64,000 nt of DNA from Lachnospiraceae bacterium (GCA_017621075.1 JAGATV010000041.1:62001-126000); one strand, 5' to 3'. Shown: positions 37,555-46,007, counted from the first letter of the stretch. Notes: generated by a model from the sequence alone, not told the origin. A program made the numbers and translations.

Positions 37555-38127
37555 ATGAAAAGCATTTCCGACAAAAAGGGTTCTGCCCGGCATATTTCCA
37601 CCAGGCGACTAACCGTTCTGGGACTCTTTACCACCCTGGCCCTGGCTGTTTTTGCCATCGAGAGCATGCTTCCTCCCCTGGTTCCCATTCCCGGTATCAA
37701 GCTGGGTCTTGCCAATATCATAACACTTGTTGTTTTATATAATGATTCCGGAAAGGATGCCTTTCTTGTGCTGCTTGCCCGCATCCTTCTCTCCACACTT
37801 CTGTTTGGCCAGGCCATGAGTCTTCTGTACAGTCTGGCCGGAGGCCTACTGTGCTTTGGTGCCATGTATCTTGCCAACAAGCTTCTGGAAGGACAGTTTT
37901 TGTTCCTGACCAGCATCCTGGGTGCCATCTTTCACAACTTGGGACAGATCTCCGTTGCCCTGCTTCTCACGTCTACGCCGGTGGTGCTCTCCTATCTGCC
38001 CTTCCTGCTCTTAAGCGGCATGGTCACCGGACTTTTCACCGGACTTTGCGCCGGGTTCATAAATCGCTGTCTACGGCCTCTAAGAGCTTGCTCACCGTCT
38101 GCCCCAAAAGGGGATGACGAAAATTAG
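37555..38127 (+). CDS. Gx transporter family protein (heptaprenyl diphosphate synthase component I-like)
   Basis: 190 residues, five or six membrane helices. The core LTVLGLFTTLALAVFAIES, GIKLGLANIITLVVLY and GGLLCFGAMYL is typical of the Hpre_diP_synt_I family, which despite its name is an ECF-type membrane protein often found with NusG-II and ApbE genes. Its ligand is unknown. RBS GGAGGAGGG. The last 71 bases overlap the convergent folBK gene. Confidence 0.85.
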   Translation: MKSISDKKGSARHISTRRLTVLGLFTTLALAVFAIESMLPPLVPIPGIKLGLANIITLVVLYNDSGKDAFLVLLARILLSTLLFGQAMSLLYSLAGGLLCFGAMYLANKLLEGQFLFLTSILGAIFHNLGQISVALLLTSTPVVLSYLPFLLLSGMVTGLFTGLCAGFINRCLRPLRACSPSAPKGDDEN

Positions 38128-38887
38128 GCGCGATCTCCGCTAAAGGTTTCAGGACAAAGTATCTGTTCTGAAGATCTAAATGTGGGATGACCAGTCTGGC
38201 ATCCTCATACACCAGTTTATCATAAAAAAGGATATCCAGATCCAGCGTTCTGGGGCCCCAATGCACCAGCCGTTCCCTTCCTGCCGCCGCTTCTATCTCA
38301 TGCAGGGCGTCCAAAAGCTCTATAGGCGAAAGCAGGGTCTTTATCTCTATGGCTCCGTTTAAGAAATCCTCCTGGGCTACTCCTCCGTAGGGCTTTGTCA
38401 CAAGAAGTCCCGATACCCGGCATACCTTTGTGTGTTTCTTGGCATCCAGAGCTGCAATGGCCTCTCTAATGTACCTTTCCCGGTCTCCCATATTAGAGCC
38501 CACAGAAAGATATGCAAGGTGCCATCCCCTTTTGATCTGCACAGAAACGGAGCCGAAAGGCAATCCGATAGGAGCCTGAGGTTTCCGGATCTCCAGTTCC
38601 ACTGCATGGACCAAAGGAAATGTCTGCAATATGCCGTAAGCAAGCTGTTCGGCCACCGCCTCAATGAGCTTACAGGTATGTTCCTGCATCCACTTGGTAA
38701 TAAAATGGCAGACCTCCCCATAATTGGTGGAAAGCTCCAGTTCATCCAAAAGCCCTGCCCTTCTGGTATCAGTGTCCAGAACGGCATTTACATAAAAAGT
38801 CTGACCTTTCTCATTTTCCTCAGGATAGACCCCATGATAGGCATATACCTCTAATTCTTCTATTTTGATACAGCTGAACCCTTCCAT
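38057..38887 (-). CDS. folBK: Dihydroneopterin aldolase / HPPK fusion
   Basis: 276 residues. Residues 1-117 are FolB (IKIEELEVYAYHGVYPEENEKG), which cleaves dihydroneopterin. Residues 125-276 are FolK (AYLSVGSNMGDRERYI and GPRTLDLDILFYD), which pyrophosphorylates 6-hydroxymethyl-dihydropterin. It follows folP by 8 bases, last gene of the folate operon. Its 3' end overlaps the Gx transporter gene by 71 bases on the other strand. Confidence 0.95.
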   Translation of the reverse strand: MEGFSCIKIEELEVYAYHGVYPEENEKGQTFYVNAVLDTDTRRAGLLDELELSTNYGEVCHFITKWMQEHTCKLIEAVAEQLAYGILQTFPLVHAVELEIRKPQAPIGLPFGSVSVQIKRGWHLAYLSVGSNMGDRERYIREAIAALDAKKHTKVCRVSGLLVTKPYGGVAQEDFLNGAIEIKTLLSPIELLDALHEIEAAAGRERLVHWGPRTLDLDILFYDKLVYEDARLVIPHLDLQNRYFVLKPLAEIAPNFRHPLLGQTVSKLLEAVDSDL

Positions 38888-38895
38888 AAATACCC

Positions 38896-39708
38896 TTACC
38901 TGTTCTTTCCCAGGATCGCTTCCGTCATGCGGACTGCACGGACATTTTCCTTCACGTCATGTACCCTGACAAAACTGCATCCCTTCATCACACCCATGAC
39001 AGTGGTGACCAGAGTCCCCTCCACTCTCTCATTTGCCGCCAGATCCAGTGTCAGACCGATCACGGATTTACGGCTGCAGCCCAAAAGGATGGGATACCCC
39101 AACAGATTCAGTTCCTCCAGGCGGTTGATGATCTCCAGATTGTGTTCATAAGTCTTGCCGAACCCCACACCGGGATCTAAGATGATCTTATCCCGGGAGA
39201 TTCCCGCCTGTTCTGCAAGGACCAGGGTTTCTTTCAGATCTTCTTTCACATCTTGCACAAATTCCTTGTAATCAGGCTCCTTGCGATTGTGCATAAGACA
39301 GCATGGCAGACCGCTTTCTGCGATAACGCCTGCCATATCCCCATCGTATTTCAGCCCCCAGATATCATTGATCAGATCGGCGCCTGCAAGGATGCCCGCC
39401 TTTGCCACTTTACTTTTGTAGGTGTCTAAAGAAATGGGCACGTCAAAATTTGCTTTGATGGCTTCTATGATGGGAACCACTCTTTCGATTTCTTCCTCCT
39501 CCGGCAAAAGAGTATAGCCGGGCCTGGTGGACTCGCCGCCCACATCCACAATATCCATTCCTTCCGCCAGCATGGATTCTACATGAGCCAGCGCCCGGTC
39601 CCTGTCATTCCACTTACCGCCGTCCGAAAAAGAGTCCGGCGTCACATTTAAGATTCCCATGACATAAGTGTGGTCCTGTAGCGCAAATTCCCTGTTGCCG
39701 ATCTTCAT
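38896..39708 (-). CDS. folP: Dihydropteroate synthase
   Basis: 270 residues. GILNVTPDSFSDGG and VDVGGESTRPG are the two DHPS signatures that bind pterin pyrophosphate; the late SVIGLTL segment and the final VRVHDVKENVRAVRM complete the barrel. It condenses p-aminobenzoate with hydroxymethyl-dihydropterin pyrophosphate and is the sulfonamide target. RBS GGGAGG. It lies 22 bases after the HD-domain gene and 8 bases before folBK. Confidence 0.96.
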   Translation of the reverse strand: MKIGNREFALQDHTYVMGILNVTPDSFSDGGKWNDRDRALAHVESMLAEGMDIVDVGGESTRPGYTLLPEEEEIERVVPIIEAIKANFDVPISLDTYKSKVAKAGILAGADLINDIWGLKYDGDMAGVIAESGLPCCLMHNRKEPDYKEFVQDVKEDLKETLVLAEQAGISRDKIILDPGVGFGKTYEHNLEIINRLEELNLLGYPILLGCSRKSVIGLTLDLAANERVEGTLVTTVMGVMKGCSFVRVHDVKENVRAVRMTEAILGKNR

Positions 39709-39730
39709 AAAGTGCCTCCCAAAAATAAAA

Positions 39731-40213
39731 TCAATATTTAATATTTAAATTTTTCTTTCCATTCTTCCAGTTACACTCTGCTTTGGCTTCACAGGCAAAA
39801 CAGGCACGGCTTGATTTATCCGCCCGGTACAGTACGCCCCGCAGGTTTTGCTCCGATGCCACACTACTGTCCCTGTGGCTTAAGATGGCAGAGAGGATCA
39901 CATCCCTCTCCTCCTCATCAAAACCGCACTCCCCAAGAATCACAGGTGCTATCTCTCCGCTGGCGATCTCATGGGGTGTTCCCGTCTCATACTGGATATG
40001 CCTGCCCAGATCGTGGAGCAGTGCTGCCCCATAGATCCATTCCCTGGGCAGTTGCAGTCCTTCCTCCAGATTGATGATCTCCCCTATCCTTGCCACATCC
40101 AAAAAATGAGCCATATTATGACGACAGAAGCGTCTGTCCGCCTCTGCCGCATTGTTTTGAGATACATGACATAAAAACAAATCATGTTTTAATATTTTGT
40201 CTATTCTCTCCAT
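39731..40213 (-). CDS. HD-domain phosphohydrolase in the folate operon
   Basis: 160 residues from ATG 40213. The HD superfamily ligands are visible: an early His in RRFCRHNMAHFLD, LLHDLGRHIQYE, and later His and Asp in LSHRDSSVASEQN and YRADKSS. A short Cys-rich end (ACFACEAKAEC) follows. Between folE and folP it might act on a pterin phosphate intermediate, a step for which a dedicated enzyme is often unknown in bacteria; this is inference from position only. The start follows the folE stop by 14 bases. Confidence 0.8.
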   Translation of the reverse strand: MERIDKILKHDLFLCHVSQNNAAEADRRFCRHNMAHFLDVARIGEIINLEEGLQLPREWIYGAALLHDLGRHIQYETGTPHEIASGEIAPVILGECGFDEEERDVILSAILSHRDSSVASEQNLRGVLYRADKSSRACFACEAKAECNWKNGKKNLNIKY

Positions 40214-40227
40214 AGCATACTCTCTGC

Positions 40228-40785
40228 CTACACACGGAGCATATGATAGAACTGGGCCTGCAATGCCGGGTCCTCGCAAAATACTCCACGGGTCGCCACG
40301 CTCACCGTCCTGCTGCCGGGCTTTTTGATCCCCCGCATGGTCATACAGGTATGTTCCGCTTCAATGACCACCATGACTCCCCGGGGTGCCAGATATTCCA
40401 TAATGGCATCAGCGATCTGACCTGTCATCTTTTCCTGCAGCTGAAGCCTCTTGGCATATACCTCTACGGTCCTCGCCAGTTTGCTAAGGCCCACCACCCT
40501 GCCATTGGGAATATATGCCACATGCGCCTTGCCGTAAAAGGGCATCAGATGATGCTCGCAGGTGGAATAAAATACGATATCCTTTTCCAGCACCATCTCA
40601 TTATTATCCACGGAAAACACTTTGGAGAGATGTTCCGAGGCATCTTCCTCCATGCCGCCGCAGATCTCTTCATACATTCTTGCGATCCTGTCGGGAGTAT
40701 CCACAAGCCCTTCCCGATTCACGTCCTCGCCGATTCCTTCCAACAAAAGCCTTACCGCTTCTCTTACTTTTTCGTGATCTACCAT
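40228..40785 (-). CDS. folE: GTP cyclohydrolase I
   Basis: 185 residues. The zinc- and substrate-site blocks [36 protein letters not shown] and [15 protein letters not shown] are intact. It converts GTP to dihydroneopterin triphosphate, the first step of folate synthesis. RBS AAGGCGG. It begins 13 bases after the original end of the interrupted folC gene. Confidence 0.96.
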   Translation of the reverse strand: MVDHEKVREAVRLLLEGIGEDVNREGLVDTPDRIARMYEEICGGMEEDASEHLSKVFSVDNNEMVLEKDIVFYSTCEHHLMPFYGKAHVAYIPNGRVVGLSKLARTVEVYAKRLQLQEKMTGQIADAIMEYLAPRGVMVVIEAEHTCMTMRGIKKPGSRTVSVATRGVFCEDPALQAQFYHMLRV

Positions 40786-40798
40786 GATATCCGCCTTT

Positions 40799-42085
40799 CT
40801 AAGAATGACGCACTACGATTTCCATCAGTCTGCCAAGATAGGACAGGGAACCGAATGCAATGATCACATCATCCTTCCCGGCCAGAAGGAGACTCATCTC
40901 CACAGCCTCCTCCAGACTGTCTGCCACCGTCACCGCCGGGTGCACCTTTGCAATTTCCTTTGCCAGCTCTTATGCCGGCAATGCCCTGGGATTACCGGGC
41001 GTGGTCACCGCAATGATCTGATCGGCATAGCCCTGGGTCAGACTTATGATCTTCTCATATTCCTTGTCCTTCAATATTCCCATTATATAGATAATTCTCT
41101 TGTTTGTAAAATAAAATTCGATAGATTCTGCAAGTTTTTGCGCCGCATCCTCATTGTGGGCCCCATCCACGATAAAAAGCGGTTTGTCCCGCACCACGCT
41201 AAACCGCCCGGGCCAGGATGCCTCCTTCAATCCCTGCCTGAGCGCTTCCTCCTTCACAGGAAAGCCCGCCCGGGCCAAAGAGCGGACAGCCTCCACCGCC
41301 AGCACCGCGTTGTCGATCTGAAACTTTCCCGCCAGGGAGATTTCCAGATTCTTCAGGCCGTCATAATCAAAACGCTGCCGCCTGATGCCGTAACGGACAC
41401 GGGTTGCCCTCCCACCGTCTGCCACCACAAGACTGCAATGTTTCCGGCTTGCAGCTTCCTCCACTGCCGACATGGCTGCTTCCTGCTGCCTTGCCACAAC
41501 TGCCTGACAGCCCTCCTTGAAGATCCCGGCCTTCTGGGCTGCGATCTCCCCCAAGGTACTGCCAAGGAACTTTGTATGATCCATACTTATGGGAGTGATA
41601 ACGGCTGTTATTGTATTCCGTATCAGATTGGTGGCGTCCTGCAGACCTCCCATACCGCATTCCAACACCACGATCTGACAGTTTTTCTTCACAAAATACC
41701 AGAAGGCCAACGCCGTCTCCACCTCAAAAGGCGTGGGATGGGCAAAGCCTTCTGCCTGCATCCTGTCACAGATATCACGGATCAGCTCCATCCCCTCACA
41801 CAATGCCGCTCTGGAAATAGGCTTCTCACTTACCTGTATCCGTTCCCGGTAATCAAATATCGTGGGGGAAATATACCTGCCCACCCGGTATCCGGCGCAT
41901 TTTAACGCAGTGGAAATATATGCCAAAGCAGAGCCTTTGCCGTTAGTCCCCGCAATGTGCACAAAGGAGAGCTGATCCTGGGGATTCCCCAGACGCCTGC
42001 AAAGTTCTTTTATACTGTCCAGTCCCGGCACGATCCCCAGACTGTTCAAAGATTCCACATAGTCTAAAGCTTCTCTGTAATTCAT
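40799..42085 (-). pseudogene. folC: Folylpolyglutamate synthase with in-frame TAA near the C-terminus
   Basis: From ATG 42085 (GGGAG 4 bases upstream) the protein shows the Mur-ligase-type P-loop HIAGTNGKGSALAYIS, GGLQDATNL and VDGAHNEDAAQKLAE. After NPRALPA a TAA lies at 40972-40970. The same frame continues with ELAKEIAKVHPAVTVADSLEEA, includes AFGSLSYLG as expected of the FolC C-terminal domain, and stops at 40799, 13 bases before folE. A GAA to TAA change would explain it. The truncated form (371 residues) lacks 56 residues including the last core strand. Allele, error or readthrough cannot be separated here. Confidence 0.85.
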
Positions 42086-42107
42086 GGATCTCCCTTTCTT
42101 CCCATTG

Positions 42108-42150
42108 CCGGTTTTCTGCATATATTCCGATTATCTTTCCGCAAAACCGG
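42108..42150. repeat. Inverted repeat upstream of folC
   Basis: CCGGTTTT (42108-42115) and AAAACCGG (42143-42150), 27 bases apart, in the 133-base space between folC and the divergent membrane gene. It may be an operator or a stem near the folC transcript start; no good promoter was found beside it. Confidence 0.4.
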
Positions 42151-42218
42151 ACATACTGTCTCTGTGATCCTGTACTTTATCCAAAATCCAAAGTCCGCTG
42201 GCAGAAAGTGTAAAAACA

Positions 42219-42629
42219 ATGAACGCTCTCAAAAAATTAATTCACAATTTCATTTACTGTGGCATCACCGGCTGGTGTATAGAAATCCTTTATACTGCCC
42301 TTCTCTCCCTGCGCCGCCGGGAACGCAGGCTGATGGGGACCACCTCTGTCTGGATGTTTCCCATCTATGGCAGTGCTGCATTTCTGACACCGATCATGAA
42401 ACTTTTACAGGGACGCCCCTTCTGGGTAAGGGGCCTGTCCTACATGACCCTGATCTTTTCTGCCGAATACGCCACCGGTGCCCTTTTGTCCCGCTATGGG
42501 CTTTGCCCTTGGGATTACGGCCGCAGCCGCTTTCACATCAACCGGGTCATCCGTCTGGACTTTGCTCCCAACTGGTTCGGTGCAGGACTCTTATTTGAAT
42601 ATCTTCTCCGGCGCAAAGACAGGACCTGA
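42219..42629 (+). CDS. Small membrane protein, putative ABC-transporter type IV (CmpB) family
   Basis: 136 residues with four hydrophobic segments. The core FIYCGITGWCIEILYTALLS, MGTTSVWMFPIYGSA and CPWDYGRSRFHINRVIRLDFAP matches the family named putative ABC-transporter type IV, common in clostridia and of unknown function. No ATPase gene is adjacent. Weak ribosome site (AGAAAGTG). Stands alone between the folate operon and a convergent PH-domain gene. Confidence 0.75.
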   Translation: MNALKKLIHNFIYCGITGWCIEILYTALLSLRRRERRLMGTTSVWMFPIYGSAAFLTPIMKLLQGRPFWVRGLSYMTLIFSAEYATGALLSRYGLCPWDYGRSRFHINRVIRLDFAPNWFGAGLLFEYLLRRKDRT

Positions 42630-42682
42630 GTAAGGTCCCGTCTCATGTTACATCCTGCTTTTGTTCTGATATCATATTCCTC

Positions 42683-43069
42683 TTACAGATCAGGATCGTC
42701 CAGATCATCCATTGTGCCGGAGCCGATATCCAGCATATTCACGGTACGCCTCTTAAGCCTTGCCTCCTCGGACCCCTTTAAAATGAATTCCTTGATGGCT
42801 TTGGCATTTTTGATATGGGTCAGCACAAGCTTGGAATGGGTGGTATCCCCGGTATAGCAGATCACCGTTCCGATCTTGAACAGTTTCTCCATCAGGCTCG
42901 TTGTAAGCTCCACATCCTGTACCTTATACATATAGCAGTCATTCTCCGTGGTCTTGAACAGCCCGGAAGTAATGGTGATCATATCCTCTTTGACGGTATA
43001 CTTGGTAAAAGTAAAAGGTAATCCTAAAAATAACCAACGTTTTCTCTCCACAAAAGACACATTGCCCAT
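42683..43069 (-). CDS. Bacterial PH-domain protein
   Basis: 128 residues. The strand pattern FTKYTVKEDMITITSGLFKTTENDCYMYKVQDVELTTSLMEKLF is that of bacterial PH (DUF304/YdbS-like) domains; here it is soluble, with a helical tail and an acidic end (DDLDDPDL). The GTVICYTGDTTHSKLVL stretch is the second half of the fold. Ligand and role unknown. GAGGAAGC lies upstream of the ATG. Confidence 0.75.
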   Translation of the reverse strand: MGNVSFVERKRWLFLGLPFTFTKYTVKEDMITITSGLFKTTENDCYMYKVQDVELTTSLMEKLFKIGTVICYTGDTTHSKLVLTHIKNAKAIKEFILKGSEEARLKRRTVNMLDIGSGTMDDLDDPDL

Positions 43070-43163
43070 AAAGCTTCCTCCTTATCACATTCATTCTTTT
43101 TTATTATAGTTGATATACCCCTTTAATGCAAAACCTTTCTATCAAAAAATACAGAAAAATTTA

Positions 43164-43192
43164 TTGCAACTGCCGTCAAGAAATGGTAAGAT
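43164..43192 (+). promoter_or_regulatory. Sigma-A promoter of the nitroreductase gene
   Basis: TTGCAA (43164-43169), 17 bases, TAAGAT (43187-43192), 29 bases before the ATG. Confidence 0.55.
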
Positions 43193-43221
43193 AATAAAAA
43201 TGCATACAAGGAGGTATCAAC

Positions 43222-43758
43222 ATGACTGCAAAAGAATGTATCACCGGGCGCAGAAGTATCCGCCAGTTCACGGATCAGCCTGTTTCCCATGAATTACTTG
43301 CAGATATCATCACCACTGCGTCTTTCGCCCCCAGTTGGAAACATACACAGATCACACGCTATATTGCGGTCGAAGGTGATACCAAGGAAAAGTTGGCACA
43401 ATGTACCTCCACTTTTCCAAATAACGGCCGTATCATCGCCAATGCTCCTATGGTAGTGGCAGTGACCATCATCAAAGGCCGCAGCGGTTTTGAACGCGAT
43501 GGTTCCTATACCACCTCCCGTGGTGATTCCTGGCAGATGTTCGACGCAGGTATTGCCAGCGAAGCATTTTGTCTGGCAGCTTATGAGCAGGGACTGGGCA
43601 CAGTTATCTTAGGTATTTTTGACCAGGAAGAAGCGTCCCGTCTGTTGGAGATTCCGGAGGAGAGAGAGCTGGTTGCACTCATCCCCATAGGTTATCCCGC
43701 AGAGGCTCCTGTTGCTCCCAAGCGCAAGCCTGTGGAGGATTTATTATCCTATAAATGA
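43222..43758 (+). CDS. Nitroreductase-family flavoprotein
   Basis: 178 residues. The N-terminus AKECITGRRSIRQFTDQPV is the FMN-phosphate-binding RRSxR motif; later GLGTVILGIFDQEEA and LIPIGYPAEAP complete the family pattern. An FMN-dependent NAD(P)H oxidoreductase with unknown substrate. RBS AGGAGG. It is the last chromosomal-type gene before the mobile element and is followed by a hairpin. Confidence 0.9.
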   Translation: MTAKECITGRRSIRQFTDQPVSHELLADIITTASFAPSWKHTQITRYIAVEGDTKEKLAQCTSTFPNNGRIIANAPMVVAVTIIKGRSGFERDGSYTTSRGDSWQMFDAGIASEAFCLAAYEQGLGTVILGIFDQEEASRLLEIPEERELVALIPIGYPAEAPVAPKRKPVEDLLSYK

Positions 43759-43769
43759 AAATCATGTCG

Positions 43770-43806
43770 AAGGGAGAGACTACATAGGGAAGTAGCTTCT
43801 CCCTTT
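43770..43806 (+). terminator. Terminator hairpin after the nitroreductase gene
   Basis: AAGGGAGA and TCTCCCTT, with inner CTAC/GTAG pairing and a two-base mismatch between, then TTTGGCTTT. It probably belongs to the chromosome, so the left end of the mobile element should lie between here and 43871. Confidence 0.6.
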
Positions 43807-43870
43807 GGCTTTGTAATCAGCCGGATTGATTGAAATTGTAGGAAAATCAATTATTTTGGAGGATTACATA

Positions 43871-44248
43871 ATGGAAAACAGAATTTATAATGAGCAGAAC
43901 GGTTTATGGTATGAAAAGCAGGGGGATTATTATATCCCTTGTCTGACACTTCCCGAAAAAGAGAATCAGTCTATCGGTGTATGGGGACAGCGGCATCTAC
44001 GATACTTGAAGCAACACCGTAAGGTTTTGTATGTGAACTTGCTTACGAGTGGTAAACTAAATTCACATCTTGCGGAAATCGACAAACAGGCTGAGGATAT
44101 GTTTTTTCAGCTCGTAAAACAGATGGCAGAGCGTGAGGGTGTTACCGAACAACTTAAGGTGGATAACCAAATGGAGTGGGTTGGTCGGATGAATAATATC
44201 CGCAACAGAGCAAAGGAAATCGTAAATACAGAATTGATATTCGCATAA
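43871..44248 (+). CDS. tnpV: TnpV-family transposon protein
   Basis: 125 residues from ATG 43871, which follows GGAGG by 8 bases. The pattern NRIYNEQNGLWYEKQGDYYIPCLTLP, then GVWGQRHLRYLKQHRK and a long helical end matches TnpV, a small protein of Tn4451-like elements with no established function. It is soluble and basic in the middle. It lies alone at the left end of the element, facing the cargo operon tail-to-tail. Confidence 0.85.
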   Translation: MENRIYNEQNGLWYEKQGDYYIPCLTLPEKENQSIGVWGQRHLRYLKQHRKVLYVNLLTSGKLNSHLAEIDKQAEDMFFQLVKQMAEREGVTEQLKVDNQMEWVGRMNNIRNRAKEIVNTELIFA

Positions 44249-44293
44249 TATTAGCGGCGGTAGGGAGAATAAAATCTCTCTATCGCCGCTATT

Positions 44294-44473
44294 TTAGTCA
44301 TCATCTTCATCATTAGACCAACCAGAAATAATATGCAGCTCTCCAGAATCCATCTCCATTGCCATATTATCGCCCATTCTCATCAACAAATCTCCTTCGG
44401 AATCTATTGCCATATTATCAGAGATAGAATGAGCAAAATCGCTATCTTCAAAATCAAAAAAATGCTTACCCAT
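44294..44473 (-). CDS. Small acidic protein, third gene of the cargo operon
   Basis: 59 residues from ATG 44473, with GAGGTG 5 bases upstream; a GTG four codons earlier is possible. Rich in Asp, Glu and Met, ending NDEDDD. A short repeat-like pattern is visible: DNMAIDSEGDLLMRMG then DNMAMEMDSGELHI, each with D-N-M-A and a D-x-G turn, which suggests a small beta repeat. No family recognised. It lies 18 bases after the zinc-ribbon membrane protein gene. Confidence 0.6.
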   Translation of the reverse strand: MGKHFFDFEDSDFAHSISDNMAIDSEGDLLMRMGDNMAMEMDSGELHIISGWSNDEDDD

Positions 44474-44491
44474 ATAGCACCTCACTTAAAA

Positions 44492-45172
44492 TTAGTAATC
44501 ATATTTATTTATTTCTAAAACCCTGAAAGTTGCGTTTTTGAATTGATTTAATTTTTCCTGTTCTACATATTCAAAGGCTTTCAAATATATCTCTTGACCA
44601 GCACCTAATCTATCAGCGTAAATCATATCTGTTTCAATTCTTGCACCGTTTGCATCTACTGCTTCGATTGTTATGTAATAAGTACATTGTTTTTCAGCTT
44701 TATTTTTTACTGTAATATCAAGTGATGTCTCGGAGAAGTAGCCATTATTAGTGATTTTGAATTCCCCGAAAGAAACCTCAACATATTTTTCTAAAATTTC
44801 ATCTGTCGTTTCTTCTCTAAATACATCACCAATTGCAGGGATATTAGATTCAATATCATCTGATATGTTACTAAAAAGCGAAGCGGCAAAAACGACATAC
44901 AGAATTACAAGAATAATCGACAAAACAATTTTGGTTATAAAGCCAATCAAAGCACCTTTACCCGCCGACTTAGCTCGTTTGGGTTTCTTTCCTTCGTATA
45001 TAAGAAAGAGGATTAAACCAACAATCGGAACAAAAAATCCCAAGATAGCAAACCCAAAACTTGAACAATCTTCAGAAACATTTGCATTGGGCTTATTATC
45101 GATTCGAGCCCCGCAGTTATTACAATATGATGAAGTATCATCTACAATTCTACCACAATTTTTACAATACAT
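44492..45172 (-). CDS. Zinc-ribbon membrane protein of the cargo operon
   Basis: 226 residues. An N-terminal zinc ribbon (Cys 3, 6, 17 and 20: YCKNCG and YCNNCGARI), then two membrane helices (about 38-58 and 74-100), then a 115-residue region with beta-rich, Ig-like character (FGEFKITNNGYFSETSLDITVKN). The ribbon should be cytoplasmic, with the short loop outside and, by topology, the C-terminal domain on the cytoplasmic side or, if one helix is split, outside. It starts 15 bases after the nucleotidyltransferase-like gene. A membrane partner or effector role is possible but unproven. Confidence 0.75.
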   Translation of the reverse strand: MYCKNCGRIVDDTSSYCNNCGARIDNKPNANVSEDCSSFGFAILGFFVPIVGLILFLIYEGKKPKRAKSAGKGALIGFITKIVLSIILVILYVVFAASLFSNISDDIESNIPAIGDVFREETTDEILEKYVEVSFGEFKITNNGYFSETSLDITVKNKAEKQCTYYITIEAVDANGARIETDMIYADRLGAGQEIYLKAFEYVEQEKLNQFKNATFRVLEINKYDY

Positions 45173-45187
45173 CTTAACTATCCTTTC

Positions 45188-45841
45188 TTACCAATTATTC
45201 CTTGAATTATAAACATTATTAATTGCCTCAACGTAACAGATAAAAGATGGATGATTATGGTCGTTTCGAGATAGATACTTGTTTTTTACTCTCAAATAAT
45301 CCTTCTGTAGCAATCTCCATTTTCCTTTTTGCTTTATAAATTCCGATTTCATTTTAATTTCTTTAGAATTTGGTGCAATATTCCAGTAGTACCTATCTGT
45401 GTAAGTAAATCCCGTTTTTTCGTGAATAAGTCTATGATAATTGCCTTTAGTATCTTTTGTTACAATACATACATCAAATGAAAACCTTGTCTTATTTCCC
45501 GTTGTAAAGTATATTTGTTTTGATGTTAAAGATGAGGTCGAATCTTCACAAGCATCAAGCCCTTCGTTGTTCAGCGCTTCAGTATATGCTTTTCGTGTAC
45601 TTTCTTTTAAGTAACGACAATCCTCAAAATCATCACATCGAACAATTTCAAGATTGTAGTCCAAGTCGATAGGTAATTCTTCATTTTGGGTGATAAGTTT
45701 ACGTCTTCCACTTCCAACAAGATAAAACTTTGCACCGATACCATATTTCATATTAAGAATATGACAGGTGTCTTGCAAAAGGTGTCCACCTAAACATCTC
45801 ATTTTGGAAATGAATTCCTTATCTTCAAAATAATGAAACAT
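45188..45841 (-). CDS. Nucleotidyltransferase-fold protein of the cargo operon
   Basis: 217 residues from ATG 45841 (AAGGAAGGAG upstream). The polymerase-beta nucleotidyltransferase signature is visible: GSG at 43-45, the D-x-D pair D59/D61 in PIDLDYNLEI, and a third Asp, D123, in FSFDVCIV. This metal triad also defines cGAS/DncV-like enzymes and minimal nucleotidyltransferases of toxin-antitoxin systems. The C-terminal helical region (VKNKYLSRNDHNHPSFICYVEAINN) does not match one I recognise. First gene of a three-gene low-GC operon in a mobile element. Product and substrate unknown. Confidence 0.7.
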   Translation of the reverse strand: MFHYFEDKEFISKMRCLGGHLLQDTCHILNMKYGIGAKFYLVGSGRRKLITQNEELPIDLDYNLEIVRCDDFEDCRYLKESTRKAYTEALNNEGLDACEDSTSSLTSKQIYFTTGNKTRFSFDVCIVTKDTKGNYHRLIHEKTGFTYTDRYYWNIAPNSKEIKMKSEFIKQKGKWRLLQKDYLRVKNKYLSRNDHNHPSFICYVEAINNVYNSRNNW

Positions 45842-45898
45842 ATTTTTCTCCTTCCTTTCCCAAGCCACCCATTTAGAATTCAGAAACTAAACCATATT

Positions 45899-45927
45899 AG
45901 TATACATACATTATATTCTCATGTCAA
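45899..45927 (-). promoter_or_regulatory. Sigma-A promoter of the cargo operon
   Basis: Minus strand: -35 TTGACA (45927-45922), 17 bases, -10 TATACT (45904-45899); one mismatch to consensus in total. About 58 bases of leader follow before the ATG. Confidence 0.8.
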
Positions 45928-45978
45928 CTATTTTTCAACAATTTTCGAATTAATTTTACAAATTAAGCGATTTTAACA

Positions 45979-46007
45979 TTGACAATAGAACGCTTGTTCT
46001 GTATAAT
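45979..46007 (+). promoter_or_regulatory. Perfect-consensus promoter with an SOS (LexA) box in its spacer
   Basis: TTGACA (45979-45984), 17 bases, TATAAT (46002-46007). The spacer holds GAACGCTTGTTC (45988-45999), which fits the Gram-positive LexA/DinR core GAAC-N4-GTTC. A bound repressor would block polymerase, so DNA damage should induce transcription to the right, towards the mobilization genes. Confidence 0.75.

Noticed and set aside
44294..45841. Calling the cargo operon a CBASS system
   Set aside because: The nucleotidyltransferase motifs are general to the superfamily, the C-terminal region is not recognised, and the membrane protein is not a known CBASS effector.
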